This document shows, one piece after another, positions 19,490 to 26,796 of a stretch of DNA of 64,000 bases. The stretch is taken from assembly GCA_900771005.1 (NCBI GenBank), contig CAAGMI010000241.1:10378-74377 (forward strand), given 5' to 3'. Every line of letters begins with the position of its first letter. The first letter of the stretch is position 1. The translations under genes and the position numbers were made by a program. The stretch is from Rikenellaceae bacterium. Lineage in GTDB: Bacteria > Bacteroidota > Bacteroidia > Bacteroidales > UBA932. Below the pieces are notes generated by a model. It was not told the DNA's origin. It saw only the letters and a list, made by a program, of their open reading frames with translations, and did not search any database.

Positions 19490-20566
19490 TTAGTCCTCCA
19501 TCATCTTTACGAACCTTTCAAAGAAATCTGTCTCCCGCGGGCCGGGACCGCCTTCCGGACAGAACTGTACGGAGTACACCTTGTCCTTTTCACACTCCAC
19601 TCCCTCCACAGTACCGTCAGCCACATCCGTATATGTCACCTTGAGCGCAGTCTTTTTCAGTGATGACGCCTTCAAGGCATAGTCGTGATTATGCTCCACC
19701 GTAAATATGCGCCCGTCAGCTACATTCCTTACAGGCTGTCCGCCGTGATGTCCGCATTTGAGCCTTTCTACTTCAGCCCCGTATGACAGTCCTATCAGAC
19801 CATGGCCGAGCCCTATCCCGAAAACAGGGAGCCTGCCCTTGAGAGCGTTGATGACTTTGACCAGTCCGGGTACGTCTTCCGGGCTTCCCGGACCTCCCGA
19901 AACAAGTATGCCGTCCGGATTGAAAGCCATTATATCCTCAACGCCCGCGTCAAAAGGCACCACAGTGACGTTGCATCCAAGTTCATTGAGGGCGGAAACT
20001 ATACCGTGCTTCAACCCGCAGTCTATCACCACCACGTCATAGCTGTGCTGAGGAGTACGGGAGAACCACCTTTTCGTGCAGCTGACTTTTGAAACGAGAT
20101 CCCCGCGCACCGACGCCGATGCGATGAGATCCAGAGCCGTGCGGGTATCCGTTTCCTCGCTCACGACAGCAGCCCTGCGGACCTTCCCCTCACGGATGAT
20201 GCGGGTGAGCATCCTGGTGTCAACTCCCGCCACGCAGGAGATGCCGTGTTCGTCCAGGTCTTCCGAAAGAGTCTTCGTATATCTGAAATTCGAAGGGGTC
20301 TCGCTGCACTCCCTTACTATCAGGGCCACAGGGCCCCGAGTCCTGGACTCATAATCCTCATCGGTAACGCCGTACTGGCCTATGAGAGGGTAGGTCATAA
20401 GGACGATCTGCCCGGAGTAGGCCGGATCGGAAAGTATTTCCTGATATCCCACCATCGAGGTGTTGAAAACGATTTCCCCGGCGACAGGAGCATTGGCACC
20501 GTATCCGATACCGGTGAATTCCCTGCCGTCATCGAGGACAAGTTTCATTTTCACTTTTGTACTCAT
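19490..20566 (-). CDS. carA: carbamoyl phosphate synthase small subunit with degenerate glutaminase site
   Basis: The protein has 358 residues and aligns along its length with CarA. It has the N-terminal CPSase domain (VFNTSMVGYQEILSDPAY) and a class I amidotransferase domain (ILVSGGPGSPED). The active site is altered. The nucleophile elbow FGICLGHQ is FGIGLGHG here: the Cys is Gly252 (codon GGG, 19811-19813) and the Gln is Gly256. The catalytic His in FHPE is Cys336 (FCPE, codon 19559-19561); Glu338 remains. Glutamine hydrolysis by the usual thiol mechanism should be impossible. The start overlaps the pyrC stop as ATGA. It probably remains as a structural partner that keeps CarB active with ammonia. 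Confidence 0.93.
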   Translation of the reverse strand: MSTKVKMKLVLDDGREFTGIGYGANAPVAGEIVFNTSMVGYQEILSDPAYSGQIVLMTYPLIGQYGVTDEDYESRTRGPVALIVRECSETPSNFRYTKTLSEDLDEHGISCVAGVDTRMLTRIIREGKVRRAAVVSEETDTRTALDLIASASVRGDLVSKVSCTKRWFSRTPQHSYDVVVIDCGLKHGIVSALNELGCNVTVVPFDAGVEDIMAFNPDGILVSGGPGSPEDVPGLVKVINALKGRLPVFGIGLGHGLIGLSYGAEVERLKCGHHGGQPVRNVADGRIFTVEHNHDYALKASSLKKTALKVTYTDVADGTVEGVECEKDKVYSVQFCPEGGPGPRETDFFERFVKMMED

Positions 20567-21684
20567 ATTTCTGACTTGTATATTGTTTTTCCTTCACGCA
20601 CGGTCTCAAGGCACTTTCCGTAAACCTTCCACCCCTCAAAAGGAGTGCTCCTGCCTTTTGACAGGAATCCTGAACTGTCTATTACGTACTGTGTACCTAC
20701 ATCGAATACGGCCTTGTCAAGAGGAGCCCCGCCCAGACGGAAACGCCGCCTCGGTGCCGTACTCATCAGCTCCACCAGCCTGTCCAGACTTATCACACCC
20801 CTCAGCACCAGGGAAGTGTACAGTACGGGGAATGCCGTCTCCAGTCCGACTATGCCCATTGCGCTGCCTTCAAGACCTCTGGATTTCTCTTCCACGCTGT
20901 GAGGAGCGTGATCCGTAGCTATCATATCTATGATACCGTCCTTGATACCCTCTATCAGTGCAGCCCTGTCTCCGGCGCTTCTCAGAGGAGGATTCATCTT
21001 GAACCTCCCGTCCTCCTGCAGGTCGTCTTCACAGAGTGCGAGATAGTGAGGGGCCGTCTCACAGCTCACGTCCACTCCCCTGTCCTTGGCACGGCGTATG
21101 ATCTCCACACTTTCCTTTGTGGATATGTGACAGACGTGATAGGCGCATCCCGTCTCGCGGGCAAGGGACAGGTCCCGTTCTATCTGCATCCATTCACTCT
21201 CCGAACAGATGCCTCGATGGCCGTGCGCAGCGGCATAACGTCCGTCGTGGATGTATCCTCCACGCAGCAGGCTGTTGTCCTCACAATGGGCTGCAAGGAT
21301 GCATCCCTGTGCAGCTATCTCTTCCATAGCCCTGCGCATCACCTTTTCATCCTGCACGCCGCTTCCGTCATCCGAGAAAGCTACGACGGAGTCCTTGAGG
21401 GCGGCCACATCCACGACTTCCCTCCCCTTGCGGCCTTTGGTTATGGCAGCATAGGGCCTGACGTCAACGCAAGCGTCACGGCGTATTATCTCCAGTTCTT
21501 TCTCAAGGTTCTCCGGGCAGTCCGGGACGGGATCAAGATTCGGCATGGTGCACACGCAGGTATATCCTCCCGCAGCAGCAGCCTTGCTGCCCGTGAGGAT
21601 CGTCTCCTTGTAAGAGAATCCCGGTTCGCGGAAGTGCACGTGCACGTCCACAAGAGCGGGAATTGTTATGATGTCACCGGCCAT
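20563..21684 (-). CDS. pyrC: dihydroorotase, class I
   Basis: The protein has 373 residues. It cyclises carbamoyl-aspartate to dihydroorotate. The metal-binding HVHFREPG lies at residues 14-21, FSDDG near residue 103, and ATDHAPHS near residue 255. It is shorter than the usual 420-430 residues because the N-terminal beta-sandwich segment is reduced to about a dozen residues (MAGDIITIPALVD). It is the first structural gene of the pyr operon. The start codon lies 2 bases after the T-run of a strong terminator-like hairpin, so transcription into the operon depends on passing that hairpin. Confidence 0.95.
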   Translation of the reverse strand: MAGDIITIPALVDVHVHFREPGFSYKETILTGSKAAAAGGYTCVCTMPNLDPVPDCPENLEKELEIIRRDACVDVRPYAAITKGRKGREVVDVAALKDSVVAFSDDGSGVQDEKVMRRAMEEIAAQGCILAAHCEDNSLLRGGYIHDGRYAAAHGHRGICSESEWMQIERDLSLARETGCAYHVCHISTKESVEIIRRAKDRGVDVSCETAPHYLALCEDDLQEDGRFKMNPPLRSAGDRAALIEGIKDGIIDMIATDHAPHSVEEKSRGLEGSAMGIVGLETAFPVLYTSLVLRGVISLDRLVELMSTAPRRRFRLGGAPLDKAVFDVGTQYVIDSSGFLSKGRSTPFEGWKVYGKCLETVREGKTIYKSEI

Positions 21685-21686
21685 AT

Positions 21687-21714
21687 AAAAAAAATGACGA
21701 CTTCAAAAGCCGTC
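21687..21714 (-). terminator. attenuator hairpin of the pyr operon
   Basis: On the minus strand an 8-bp stem with one G-T pair (GACGGCTT with AAGTCGTC, 21714-21696) and a 3-base loop is followed by A and eight T residues (21694-21687). It is a textbook intrinsic terminator, but it stands before, not after, a gene: the T-run ends two bases ahead of the pyrC ATG. The stop codon of a short upstream reading frame overlaps the first stem bases. This layout matches UTP-sensitive, translation-coupled attenuators such as that of E. coli pyrBI. Confidence 0.75.
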
Positions 21715-21793
21715 AAAAAATGAATGAAACTAATATCCCTGAAACAGTTGGTCCGCAGGACTCGATGTTGTTGGTATGTAACGTCTGTTTCAT
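21713..21793 (-). CDS. putative pyr leader peptide
   Basis: An ATG (21793-21791) about 10 bases after the predicted transcription start opens a 26-codon frame that begins MKQTL and ends SFIF, with TGA at 21715-21713. The stop overlaps the 5' arm of the attenuator hairpin. The last third of the frame is very T-rich, which would give a UTP-dependent pause just before the hairpin. The amino acids themselves carry no obvious regulatory bias. The function is inferred from position; no homologue is known to me. Confidence 0.5.
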   Translation of the reverse strand: MKQTLHTNNIESCGPTVSGILVSFIF

Positions 21794-21810
21794 TCTCGTC
21801 TATGTTTATA

Positions 21811-21818
21811 CAAAGGTA
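21811..21818 (-). promoter_or_regulatory. putative -7 promoter box of the pyr operon
   Basis: The minus strand reads TACCTTTG, a full match to TAnnTTTG. The start would be near 21804, giving a leader of about 120 bases that contains the short reading frame and the attenuator. Confidence 0.6.
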
Positions 21819-21851
21819 TACAAAAATTTATTTTATGCGCTAAAAAATCCG

Positions 21852-21859
21852 TATCTTTC
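21852..21859 (+). promoter_or_regulatory. putative -7 box of the PHP phosphatase gene
   Basis: TATCTTTC differs from TAnnTTTG by one base. It sits only 8 bases before the start codon at 21867, so the message would be almost leaderless if this is the promoter. Confidence 0.3.
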
Positions 21860-21866
21860 GTACGAA

Positions 21867-22508
21867 ATGGAACTCAACGGAACAGATATACACAATCACA
21901 TACTTCCGGGGGTGGATGACGGATTCAGGGATCCGGCTGATTCACTGGAGGCCATAAGGCTGATGACGCAGCACGGATGCAGTGAATTAGTGTTCACACC
22001 TCATCTGAATCCTGATGTCTATCCAGACGGATCGGAGACCAAACTCAGGGAGGCATATGCTTCTTTCGCAAGTCAGATACCCGCAGAGTGGAATGTCAAG
22101 ACTTCCCTCGCGGCTGAGTATATGGTGGTGGGAGGATTCGAGAAGAGGGCTGAAAGGCCGGAGGAACTGCTGACTTATCAGGACGGATCCATTCTGATAG
22201 AGATGTCATATTATTTCAGGAGTCCCAACCTGGAGCAAACCATATTCAATCTCCAGATGTCGGGGCTGAATCCTATCCTGGCGCATCCAGAACGCTATCT
22301 CTATATGGCCGAATGCCTTTCAGACTTCGACAGGCTGAGGGATATGGGATGCCGTTTCCAGATGAACCTGCTGTCACTTTCAGGATGCTACGGGCCGGAA
22401 TCGATGAAGATCCTCAAATATCTGAAGAAGAAAGACTGGTATGACTTTTCCGCCTCTGACCTGCACTCAGTTTACCAGTTGGAGAAGATTCTGAGTATTA
22501 AAATCTAG
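21867..22508 (+). CDS. PHP-domain protein-tyrosine phosphatase (CpsB/YwqE type)
   Basis: The protein has 213 residues. The PHP metal site shows DIHNHILPGVDDG near the start, then TPHL, EYM, HPERY and SDLHS in the expected order. Family members remove phosphate from tyrosine autokinases that control capsule and exopolysaccharide export. No polysaccharide gene is adjacent here. The ATG at 21867 is chosen over an upstream in-frame ATG at 21720 because the extra 49 residues overlap the pyr leader and lack family similarity. Its end overlaps the end of folD on the other strand by 11 bases. Confidence 0.85.
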   Translation: MELNGTDIHNHILPGVDDGFRDPADSLEAIRLMTQHGCSELVFTPHLNPDVYPDGSETKLREAYASFASQIPAEWNVKTSLAAEYMVVGGFEKRAERPEELLTYQDGSILIEMSYYFRSPNLEQTIFNLQMSGLNPILAHPERYLYMAECLSDFDRLRDMGCRFQMNLLSLSGCYGPESMKILKYLKKKDWYDFSASDLHSVYQLEKILSIKI

Positions 22509-23346
22509 ACTGGAAGCACTCGATGGTGTTTTCCATCAGCATCGCAATAGTCATCGGGCCCACGCCTCCGGGAACGGGAGAAATATAGGCCGCCGTCTTT
22601 GACGCCGTTTCGAAATCCACGTCTCCGGTTATCCTGCCGTCCTCAAGCCGGTTGATTCCCACGTCTATGACTATGGCATCCGGTTTTATCATATCTCCGG
22701 TAACCAGTTTCGGATGCCCTGCAGCCACCACCAGGATATCGGCCGAGCGGCATACTTCCGCAAGATTCCCTGTCCTTGAGTGAGCGATGCTGACAGTAGC
22801 GTTATTGTCAAGCAGAAGTTTGGATACAGGCTTTCCGACAATATTGCTGCGTCCGATGACGAGCGCTTTCCTGCCGGTTATATCCACGCCTGTGGACTGT
22901 ATCATCCTGAGGATGCCTTTCGGCGTGCATGGTACGGTACATTTGCGACCCTGCCACAGGGCGGCCACATTCTGCGGATGGAATCCGTCCACGTCCTTCG
23001 AGACGGAAATGGCATCGGTCACCTTGAACACATCAATGTGCTGCGGAAGCGGCAACTGGACGAGGATGCCGTCCACACCGTCATCCTCATTCAGATTTTC
23101 AATTGCTGAGAGAAGTTCCCTCTCGGATATGTTTTCCGGGAACTCAAGCACTTTGCTGTCGATGCCCACGAACTCTGCAGCCTTGATCTTACCTCTTATG
23201 TATGAATGACTTGCTGGATTATCTCCGACCATAATGACGGCAAGGCAGGGCCTGCGTCCGTACTTGTCCGCAAGAACCTCCACTCGTGAGCGCATCCCTT
23301 CCTTGAGAGAGAGCGAAAGTGCTTTTCCGTCTATTATCTGTGCCAT
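22498..23346 (-). CDS. folD: bifunctional methylenetetrahydrofolate dehydrogenase/cyclohydrolase
   Basis: The protein has 282 residues from MAQIIDGKAL. FolD interconverts 5,10-methylene-, methenyl- and 10-formyl-tetrahydrofolate for purine and Met-tRNA formylation. The substrate-site Lys lies in SYIRGKIKAAE, and DGILVQLPLP and the NADP-binding GRSNIVGKP follow. The end PVPGGVGPMTIAMLMENT is typical. The gene stands alone with its own promoter and diverges from argR. Confidence 0.96.
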   Translation of the reverse strand: MAQIIDGKALSLSLKEGMRSRVEVLADKYGRRPCLAVIMVGDNPASHSYIRGKIKAAEFVGIDSKVLEFPENISERELLSAIENLNEDDGVDGILVQLPLPQHIDVFKVTDAISVSKDVDGFHPQNVAALWQGRKCTVPCTPKGILRMIQSTGVDITGRKALVIGRSNIVGKPVSKLLLDNNATVSIAHSRTGNLAEVCRSADILVVAAGHPKLVTGDMIKPDAIVIDVGINRLEDGRITGDVDFETASKTAAYISPVPGGVGPMTIAMLMENTIECFQSRF

Positions 23347-23354
23347 ATCCGTCG

Positions 23355-23362
23355 CAAAGATA
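23355..23362 (-). promoter_or_regulatory. putative -7 promoter box of folD
   Basis: The minus strand reads TATCTTTG, a full match to TAnnTTTG, about 9 bases before the folD ATG, implying a very short leader. Confidence 0.45.
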
Positions 23363-23407
23363 GTCAATTATTCCATAGAAAATGTTTGCAGATTGGAGAA
23401 GAATGTG

Positions 23408-23415
23408 TACTTTTG
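23408..23415 (+). promoter_or_regulatory. putative -7 promoter box of the arginine operon
   Basis: TACTTTTG matches TAnnTTTG in full. It overlaps the first ARG box by four bases, so a bound repressor would cover the promoter and the start site. Confidence 0.6.
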
Positions 23416-23450
23416 CATAATTATTCATTCATATTGTATATTTATTCAAT
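23412..23450 (+). promoter_or_regulatory. tandem ARG boxes (ArgR operator)
   Basis: Two 18-base imperfect palindromes, TTTGCATAATTATTCATT (23412-23429) and ATTGTATATTTATTCAAT (23433-23450), both follow the ARG-box pattern TnTGnATwwwwATnCAnA with mismatches only at the ends. They are separated by 3 bases, the spacing used by the ArgR hexamer in enteric bacteria. The pair runs from the -7 box to two bases before the argR start codon, so ArgR plus arginine should repress its own operon. Confidence 0.8.
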
Positions 23451-23451
23451 T

Positions 23452-23919
23452 ATGGGAAGCACTGAGACAAAGAACGACAGACTCTCTGAAATAACCAGGA
23501 TTGTAAGCAGTCAGGTTGTTTCAAGTCAGGAGGAGCTGATGGACAAGCTCAGCGAGAAAGGATATTTTATAACACAGGCCACCCTGTCAAGAGATATCAA
23601 GGAGCTCAAGCTTGTCAAGACTCACACGGCTACCGGATACCGCTATCAGATACACGCGGGCAAGAATGTGCCTACGATGAAGAACAGCGGCATCATCAGC
23701 GTGGATGCAGCCTCCAACCTGGTGGTGATCAAAACAGGTCCGGGATTTGCCGGAGCCATTGCCTCGGCAATAGACAACAATGTCGTGTGCGATGCCATAA
23801 TGGGCACCATTGCAGGTGACGACACCGTTCTTCTGATACTCCGCAGCACGGACAGTTTTCAGAAAGCCATCGATGCCATCGCCGCTGAAATTCCGAATAT
23901 CAAAAACAGAATAATATGA
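23452..23919 (+). CDS. argR: arginine repressor ArgR
   Basis: The protein has 155 residues. The N-terminal winged helix has the family motif ITQATLSRDIKEL (about residues 43-55), and the C-terminal arginine-binding, trimerising domain has TGPGFAGAIASAIDN and IMGTIAGDDTVLLI. It binds the two boxes directly upstream. The ATG at 23452 is used rather than the in-frame ATG at 23386, which lies before the promoter. It is the first gene of the arg operon; its stop overlaps the next start as ATGA. Confidence 0.95.
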   Translation: MGSTETKNDRLSEITRIVSSQVVSSQEELMDKLSEKGYFITQATLSRDIKELKLVKTHTATGYRYQIHAGKNVPTMKNSGIISVDAASNLVVIKTGPGFAGAIASAIDNNVVCDAIMGTIAGDDTVLLILRSTDSFQKAIDAIAAEIPNIKNRII

Positions 23920-24518
23920 CAGACTTTACAGTTGAAGTCGCTTCAGAGAAGCACTTGAAGTATGTTCCGGAAATCCTCAAGACCATTGAGGATGCAGCAA
24001 GGGACAGGGGAACAGGTATCGCAAAGCGAAAACCCGAGTATGTTGAAAGCAAGATCAAGGAAGGCAAGGCCATCATCGCGATGCACGGTGATGAATTCGT
24101 GGGATTCTGCTATATCGAGTGCTGGGGGCACGGTCAGTTCGTCGCCAATTCAGGACTCATCGTCAAGAAGGAATACAGGGGGAACGGCCTGGCTTCCGAC
24201 ATCAAGAAGAAGGCTTTCCAGCTATCCAGGGTCAAGTTCCCTTACGCAAAGATATTCGGCCTGACCACTGGCCTCGCCGTCATGAAGATCAACACCAGGC
24301 TGGGTTACGTCCCTGTCACTTTTTCGGAGCTGACCAATGACGAGGAATTCTGGAAGGGATGTGAAAGTTGCGTCAATTATGACGTGCTCCAGCGCACTAA
24401 TTATACGAAATGTCTCTGCACGGGTATGATGTATGACCCGAACAAGCACAAGGTGGAGACCCTCATGGACAAGATCAAATACAGAAAAATTCTCAAGCAG
24501 TTATGGCAAAAAAAGTAG
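23916..24518 (+). CDS. GNAT acyltransferase, probable N-acylglutamate synthase
   Basis: The protein has 200 residues. The acyl-CoA-binding GNAT loop is KKEYRGNGLASDIKKKA (about residues 86-102). Several Cys residues lie in the last third. Its place as second gene of a full arginine operon that otherwise lacks argA and argJ makes it the likely first enzyme, acylating glutamate. If the pathway is succinylated, as the argF' gene suggests, the donor would be succinyl-CoA. This assignment rests on context; GNAT folds alone do not reveal substrate. The end overlaps argG by 16 bases. Confidence 0.75.
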   Translation: MTDFTVEVASEKHLKYVPEILKTIEDAARDRGTGIAKRKPEYVESKIKEGKAIIAMHGDEFVGFCYIECWGHGQFVANSGLIVKKEYRGNGLASDIKKKAFQLSRVKFPYAKIFGLTTGLAVMKINTRLGYVPVTFSELTNDEEFWKGCESCVNYDVLQRTNYTKCLCTGMMYDPNKHKVETLMDKIKYRKILKQLWQKK

Positions 24519-25720
24519 TCGTCGCATACAGCGGAGGTCTCGACACCTCTTTCACGGTAATGTACCTCTCCAAGGAAAAGGGGTATGAGGTTTATGCAAC
24601 CTGCGCTGACACGGGAGGTTTCTCCGCAGAGCAGCTCAAGACAAACGAGCAGAATGCATACAAACTGGGAGCGAAGGGGTATGTCACCCTCGACGTGACC
24701 GGGGAGTATTATGACAAGAGCCTCAAATACATGATATTCGGAAACGTGCTCAGAAACGGCACTTATCCGATCTCCGTATCGTCGGAGCGCATATTCCAGG
24801 CCATGGCCATAGCAAGATATGCCAAGGAGATAGGCGCGGACGCCATCGCACACGGTTCTACCGGAGCGGGCAACGATCAGGTCAGGTTTGACATGACCTT
24901 CCTTGTGATGGCCCCCGGAATCGAAATCATCACTCTCACCAGGGATATGGCACTCACACGCCAGTTTGAAGTGGACTACCTCAACAAGAACGGATTTTCA
25001 GCCGACTTCAAGAAGCTCAAGTATTCATACAACGTGGGTCTCTGGGGCACTTCGATATGCGGAGGAGAGATCCTCGATTCAACCAAGGGACTTCCTGAAT
25101 CCGCATACCTCAAGCAGATAAGCAAGAAAGGTTCCGAAAGCATCAAAATAGGCTTCGAGAACGGAGAATTGAAGAGCGTCAACGGGAAGGAATTCAAGGA
25201 TAAGATTCAGGCGATCCGTGAGATAGAGCAGATTGCAGCCCCTTACGGAATAGGCCGCGACATGCACGTAGGCGACACCATTATAGGTATAAAGGGCCGT
25301 GTCGGATTCGAGGCAGCAGCCCCTATGCTCATCATAGCCGCCCATAAGTTCCTCGAGAAATTCACGCTCAGCAAGTGGCAGCAGTACTGGAAGGATCAGG
25401 TTGCCGGATGGTACGGAATGTTCCTGCACGAGAGTCAGTATCTGGAGCCTGTAATGCGCGACATTGAGGCTATGCTGGAAAGCAGCCAGAGGAATGTCAG
25501 CGGCATAGTGGAGATGGAGCTCAGGCCATATTGCTTCGATACAGTCGGGGTTGAATCCACAAACGATCTGGTGAAGAACAAGTTCGGAGAATACGGAGAG
25601 ATGCAGAAGGGCTGGACCAGCGAAGAAGCCAAGGGTTTCATCAAGGTAAGTTCCACAGCACTCAGGGCATACTATGCCTGCCATCCTGAAGAAGCATCCA
25701 AGATAGAAAAGGAAATATGA
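24503..25720 (+). CDS. argG: argininosuccinate synthase
   Basis: The protein has 405 residues. It joins citrulline and aspartate with ATP. The N-type ATP pyrophosphatase loop is VVAYSGGLDTSF near the start, and HGSTGAGNDQVRFD lies near residue 115. The ATG falls inside the last codons of the preceding GNAT gene, and the stop overlaps argC as ATGA. Confidence 0.96.
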   Translation: MAKKVVVAYSGGLDTSFTVMYLSKEKGYEVYATCADTGGFSAEQLKTNEQNAYKLGAKGYVTLDVTGEYYDKSLKYMIFGNVLRNGTYPISVSSERIFQAMAIARYAKEIGADAIAHGSTGAGNDQVRFDMTFLVMAPGIEIITLTRDMALTRQFEVDYLNKNGFSADFKKLKYSYNVGLWGTSICGGEILDSTKGLPESAYLKQISKKGSESIKIGFENGELKSVNGKEFKDKIQAIREIEQIAAPYGIGRDMHVGDTIIGIKGRVGFEAAAPMLIIAAHKFLEKFTLSKWQQYWKDQVAGWYGMFLHESQYLEPVMRDIEAMLESSQRNVSGIVEMELRPYCFDTVGVESTNDLVKNKFGEYGEMQKGWTSEEAKGFIKVSSTALRAYYACHPEEASKIEKEI

Positions 25721-26793
25721 TAAAGGCAGGAATCATAGGCGGCGCAGGTTACACGGCCGGAGAACTTATCCGCATCCTCGTCAATCATCCTCAGGTAGAA
25801 CTGGCATTCGTCCACTCGGAGAGCAATGCCGGCAACGCCCTGTCGGACGTCCATCAGGGACTTCTGGGAGATACGGATATGGTTTTCTGCTCCGAGTATG
25901 ACCTGAACGGCATAGACGTACTGTTCCTCTGTTCCGGACACGGGAAAAGCGAGGCTTTCTGGAAAGAGCACACAATGCCGGAGGGGTTGAAGGTGATTGA
26001 CCTGGCCCAGGATTTCAGAGATGAGCATGACGGTTATGCATACGGTCTCCCGGAATGGCAGAAAGAAAAGATTGCGAAGTCATCCAGAACAGCCAACCCG
26101 GGATGTTTCGCGACAGGCATACAGCTTTCCCTTCTCCCGCTCGCGAAAGCGGGGCTTCTGAAAGGAGACATCAACGTTACCGCGATAACGGGCAGCACCG
26201 GTGCGGGAGTCAAACCGGGAGCCACCACCCATTTCAGCTGGAGGAACAACAATATCTCCACGTACAAGGTATTCGAGCACCAGCACCTGCTGGAAATCAA
26301 CCGCAATCTGTCGATCATTGCCGCAGCCGGAGCTGCGGACTCTGAAGACCGTGCCGCCCTCGGCATCGTAAGAGGGGGAACCGCTTGCGGTGGGGCCGAG
26401 CAAAGCGAGGCGTCGGCAGCGACCGCAGCCCCGGCTGCGGTGAAACCCTGGAGAATAGATTTCGTCCCGATGAGGGGAGATTTTGCCAGGGGAATCTTCG
26501 CAAGCGTCGTAACCTGCTGCAACATCAGCGAGGAGCAGGCAGTGAAGTTGTTCAAGGACTATTACAAGGGCTCGGCCTTCACTTTTGTCAGCGACAAAGC
26601 CGTGGACCTTAAGGAAGTTGTCAATACCAACAAAGCCATAATCCACGTCGAGAAGCACTCCGACAAGCTTGTGATTTCAACAGTGATAGACAATCTTTTA
26701 AAAGGAGCAAGCGGCCAGGCCGTACAGAACATGAACATAATGTTCGGACTTCCCGAAGATACCGGACTCAGGCTGAAAGCTTCAGCATTTTAG
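25717..26793 (+). CDS. argC: N-acyl-glutamyl-phosphate reductase with a palindromic in-frame insertion
   Basis: The protein has 358 residues. The NADP fold begins IIGGAGYTAGELIRIL, the catalytic Cys is in ANPGCFATG (about residue 131), and PMRGDFARGIF follows the insertion. It reduces acyl-glutamyl phosphate to the semialdehyde. Between IAAAG (residue about 203) and VKPWRIDFVPMRG lie about 40 Ala/Ser/Gly/Glu-rich residues with no place in the family fold; they are encoded by a GC-rich stretch containing several perfect hairpins. The insertion keeps the frame and sits at a surface loop between the conserved HQH region and the PMRG strand, so the enzyme is probably active. Confidence 0.93.
   Translation: MIKAGIIGGAGYTAGELIRILVNHPQVELAFVHSESNAGNALSDVHQGLLGDTDMVFCSEYDLNGIDVLFLCSGHGKSEAFWKEHTMPEGLKVIDLAQDFRDEHDGYAYGLPEWQKEKIAKSSRTANPGCFATGIQLSLLPLAKAGLLKGDINVTAITGSTGAGVKPGATTHFSWRNNNISTYKVFEHQHLLEINRNLSIIAAAGAADSEDRAALGIVRGGTACGGAEQSEASAATAAPAAVKPWRIDFVPMRGDFARGIFASVVTCCNISEEQAVKLFKDYYKGSAFTFVSDKAVDLKEVVNTNKAIIHVEKHSDKLVISTVIDNLLKGASGQAVQNMNIMFGLPEDTGLRLKASAF
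26321..26441 (+). repeat. palindrome-rich insertion inside argC
   Basis: The stretch is bounded by two related hairpins: CCGCAGC/GCTGCGG (26321-26338, 4-base loop) and ACCGCAGCC/GGCTGCGGT (26422-26441, 2-base loop). Between them lie GCCG/CGGC (26353-26364) and ACCGC/GCGGT (26380-26391). The base composition is clearly more GC-rich than the flanking coding sequence. It is translated in frame. This resembles mobile palindromic elements that insert into reading frames, such as those of Rickettsia, but I recognise no named family. Confidence 0.6.
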
Positions 26794-26796
26794 AAT

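Noticed and set aside
19803..19828. Sequencing error as the cause of the missing CarA cysteine
   Set aside because: The frame is intact and a second catalytic residue 84 codons away is also replaced; both changes need multiple base differences.
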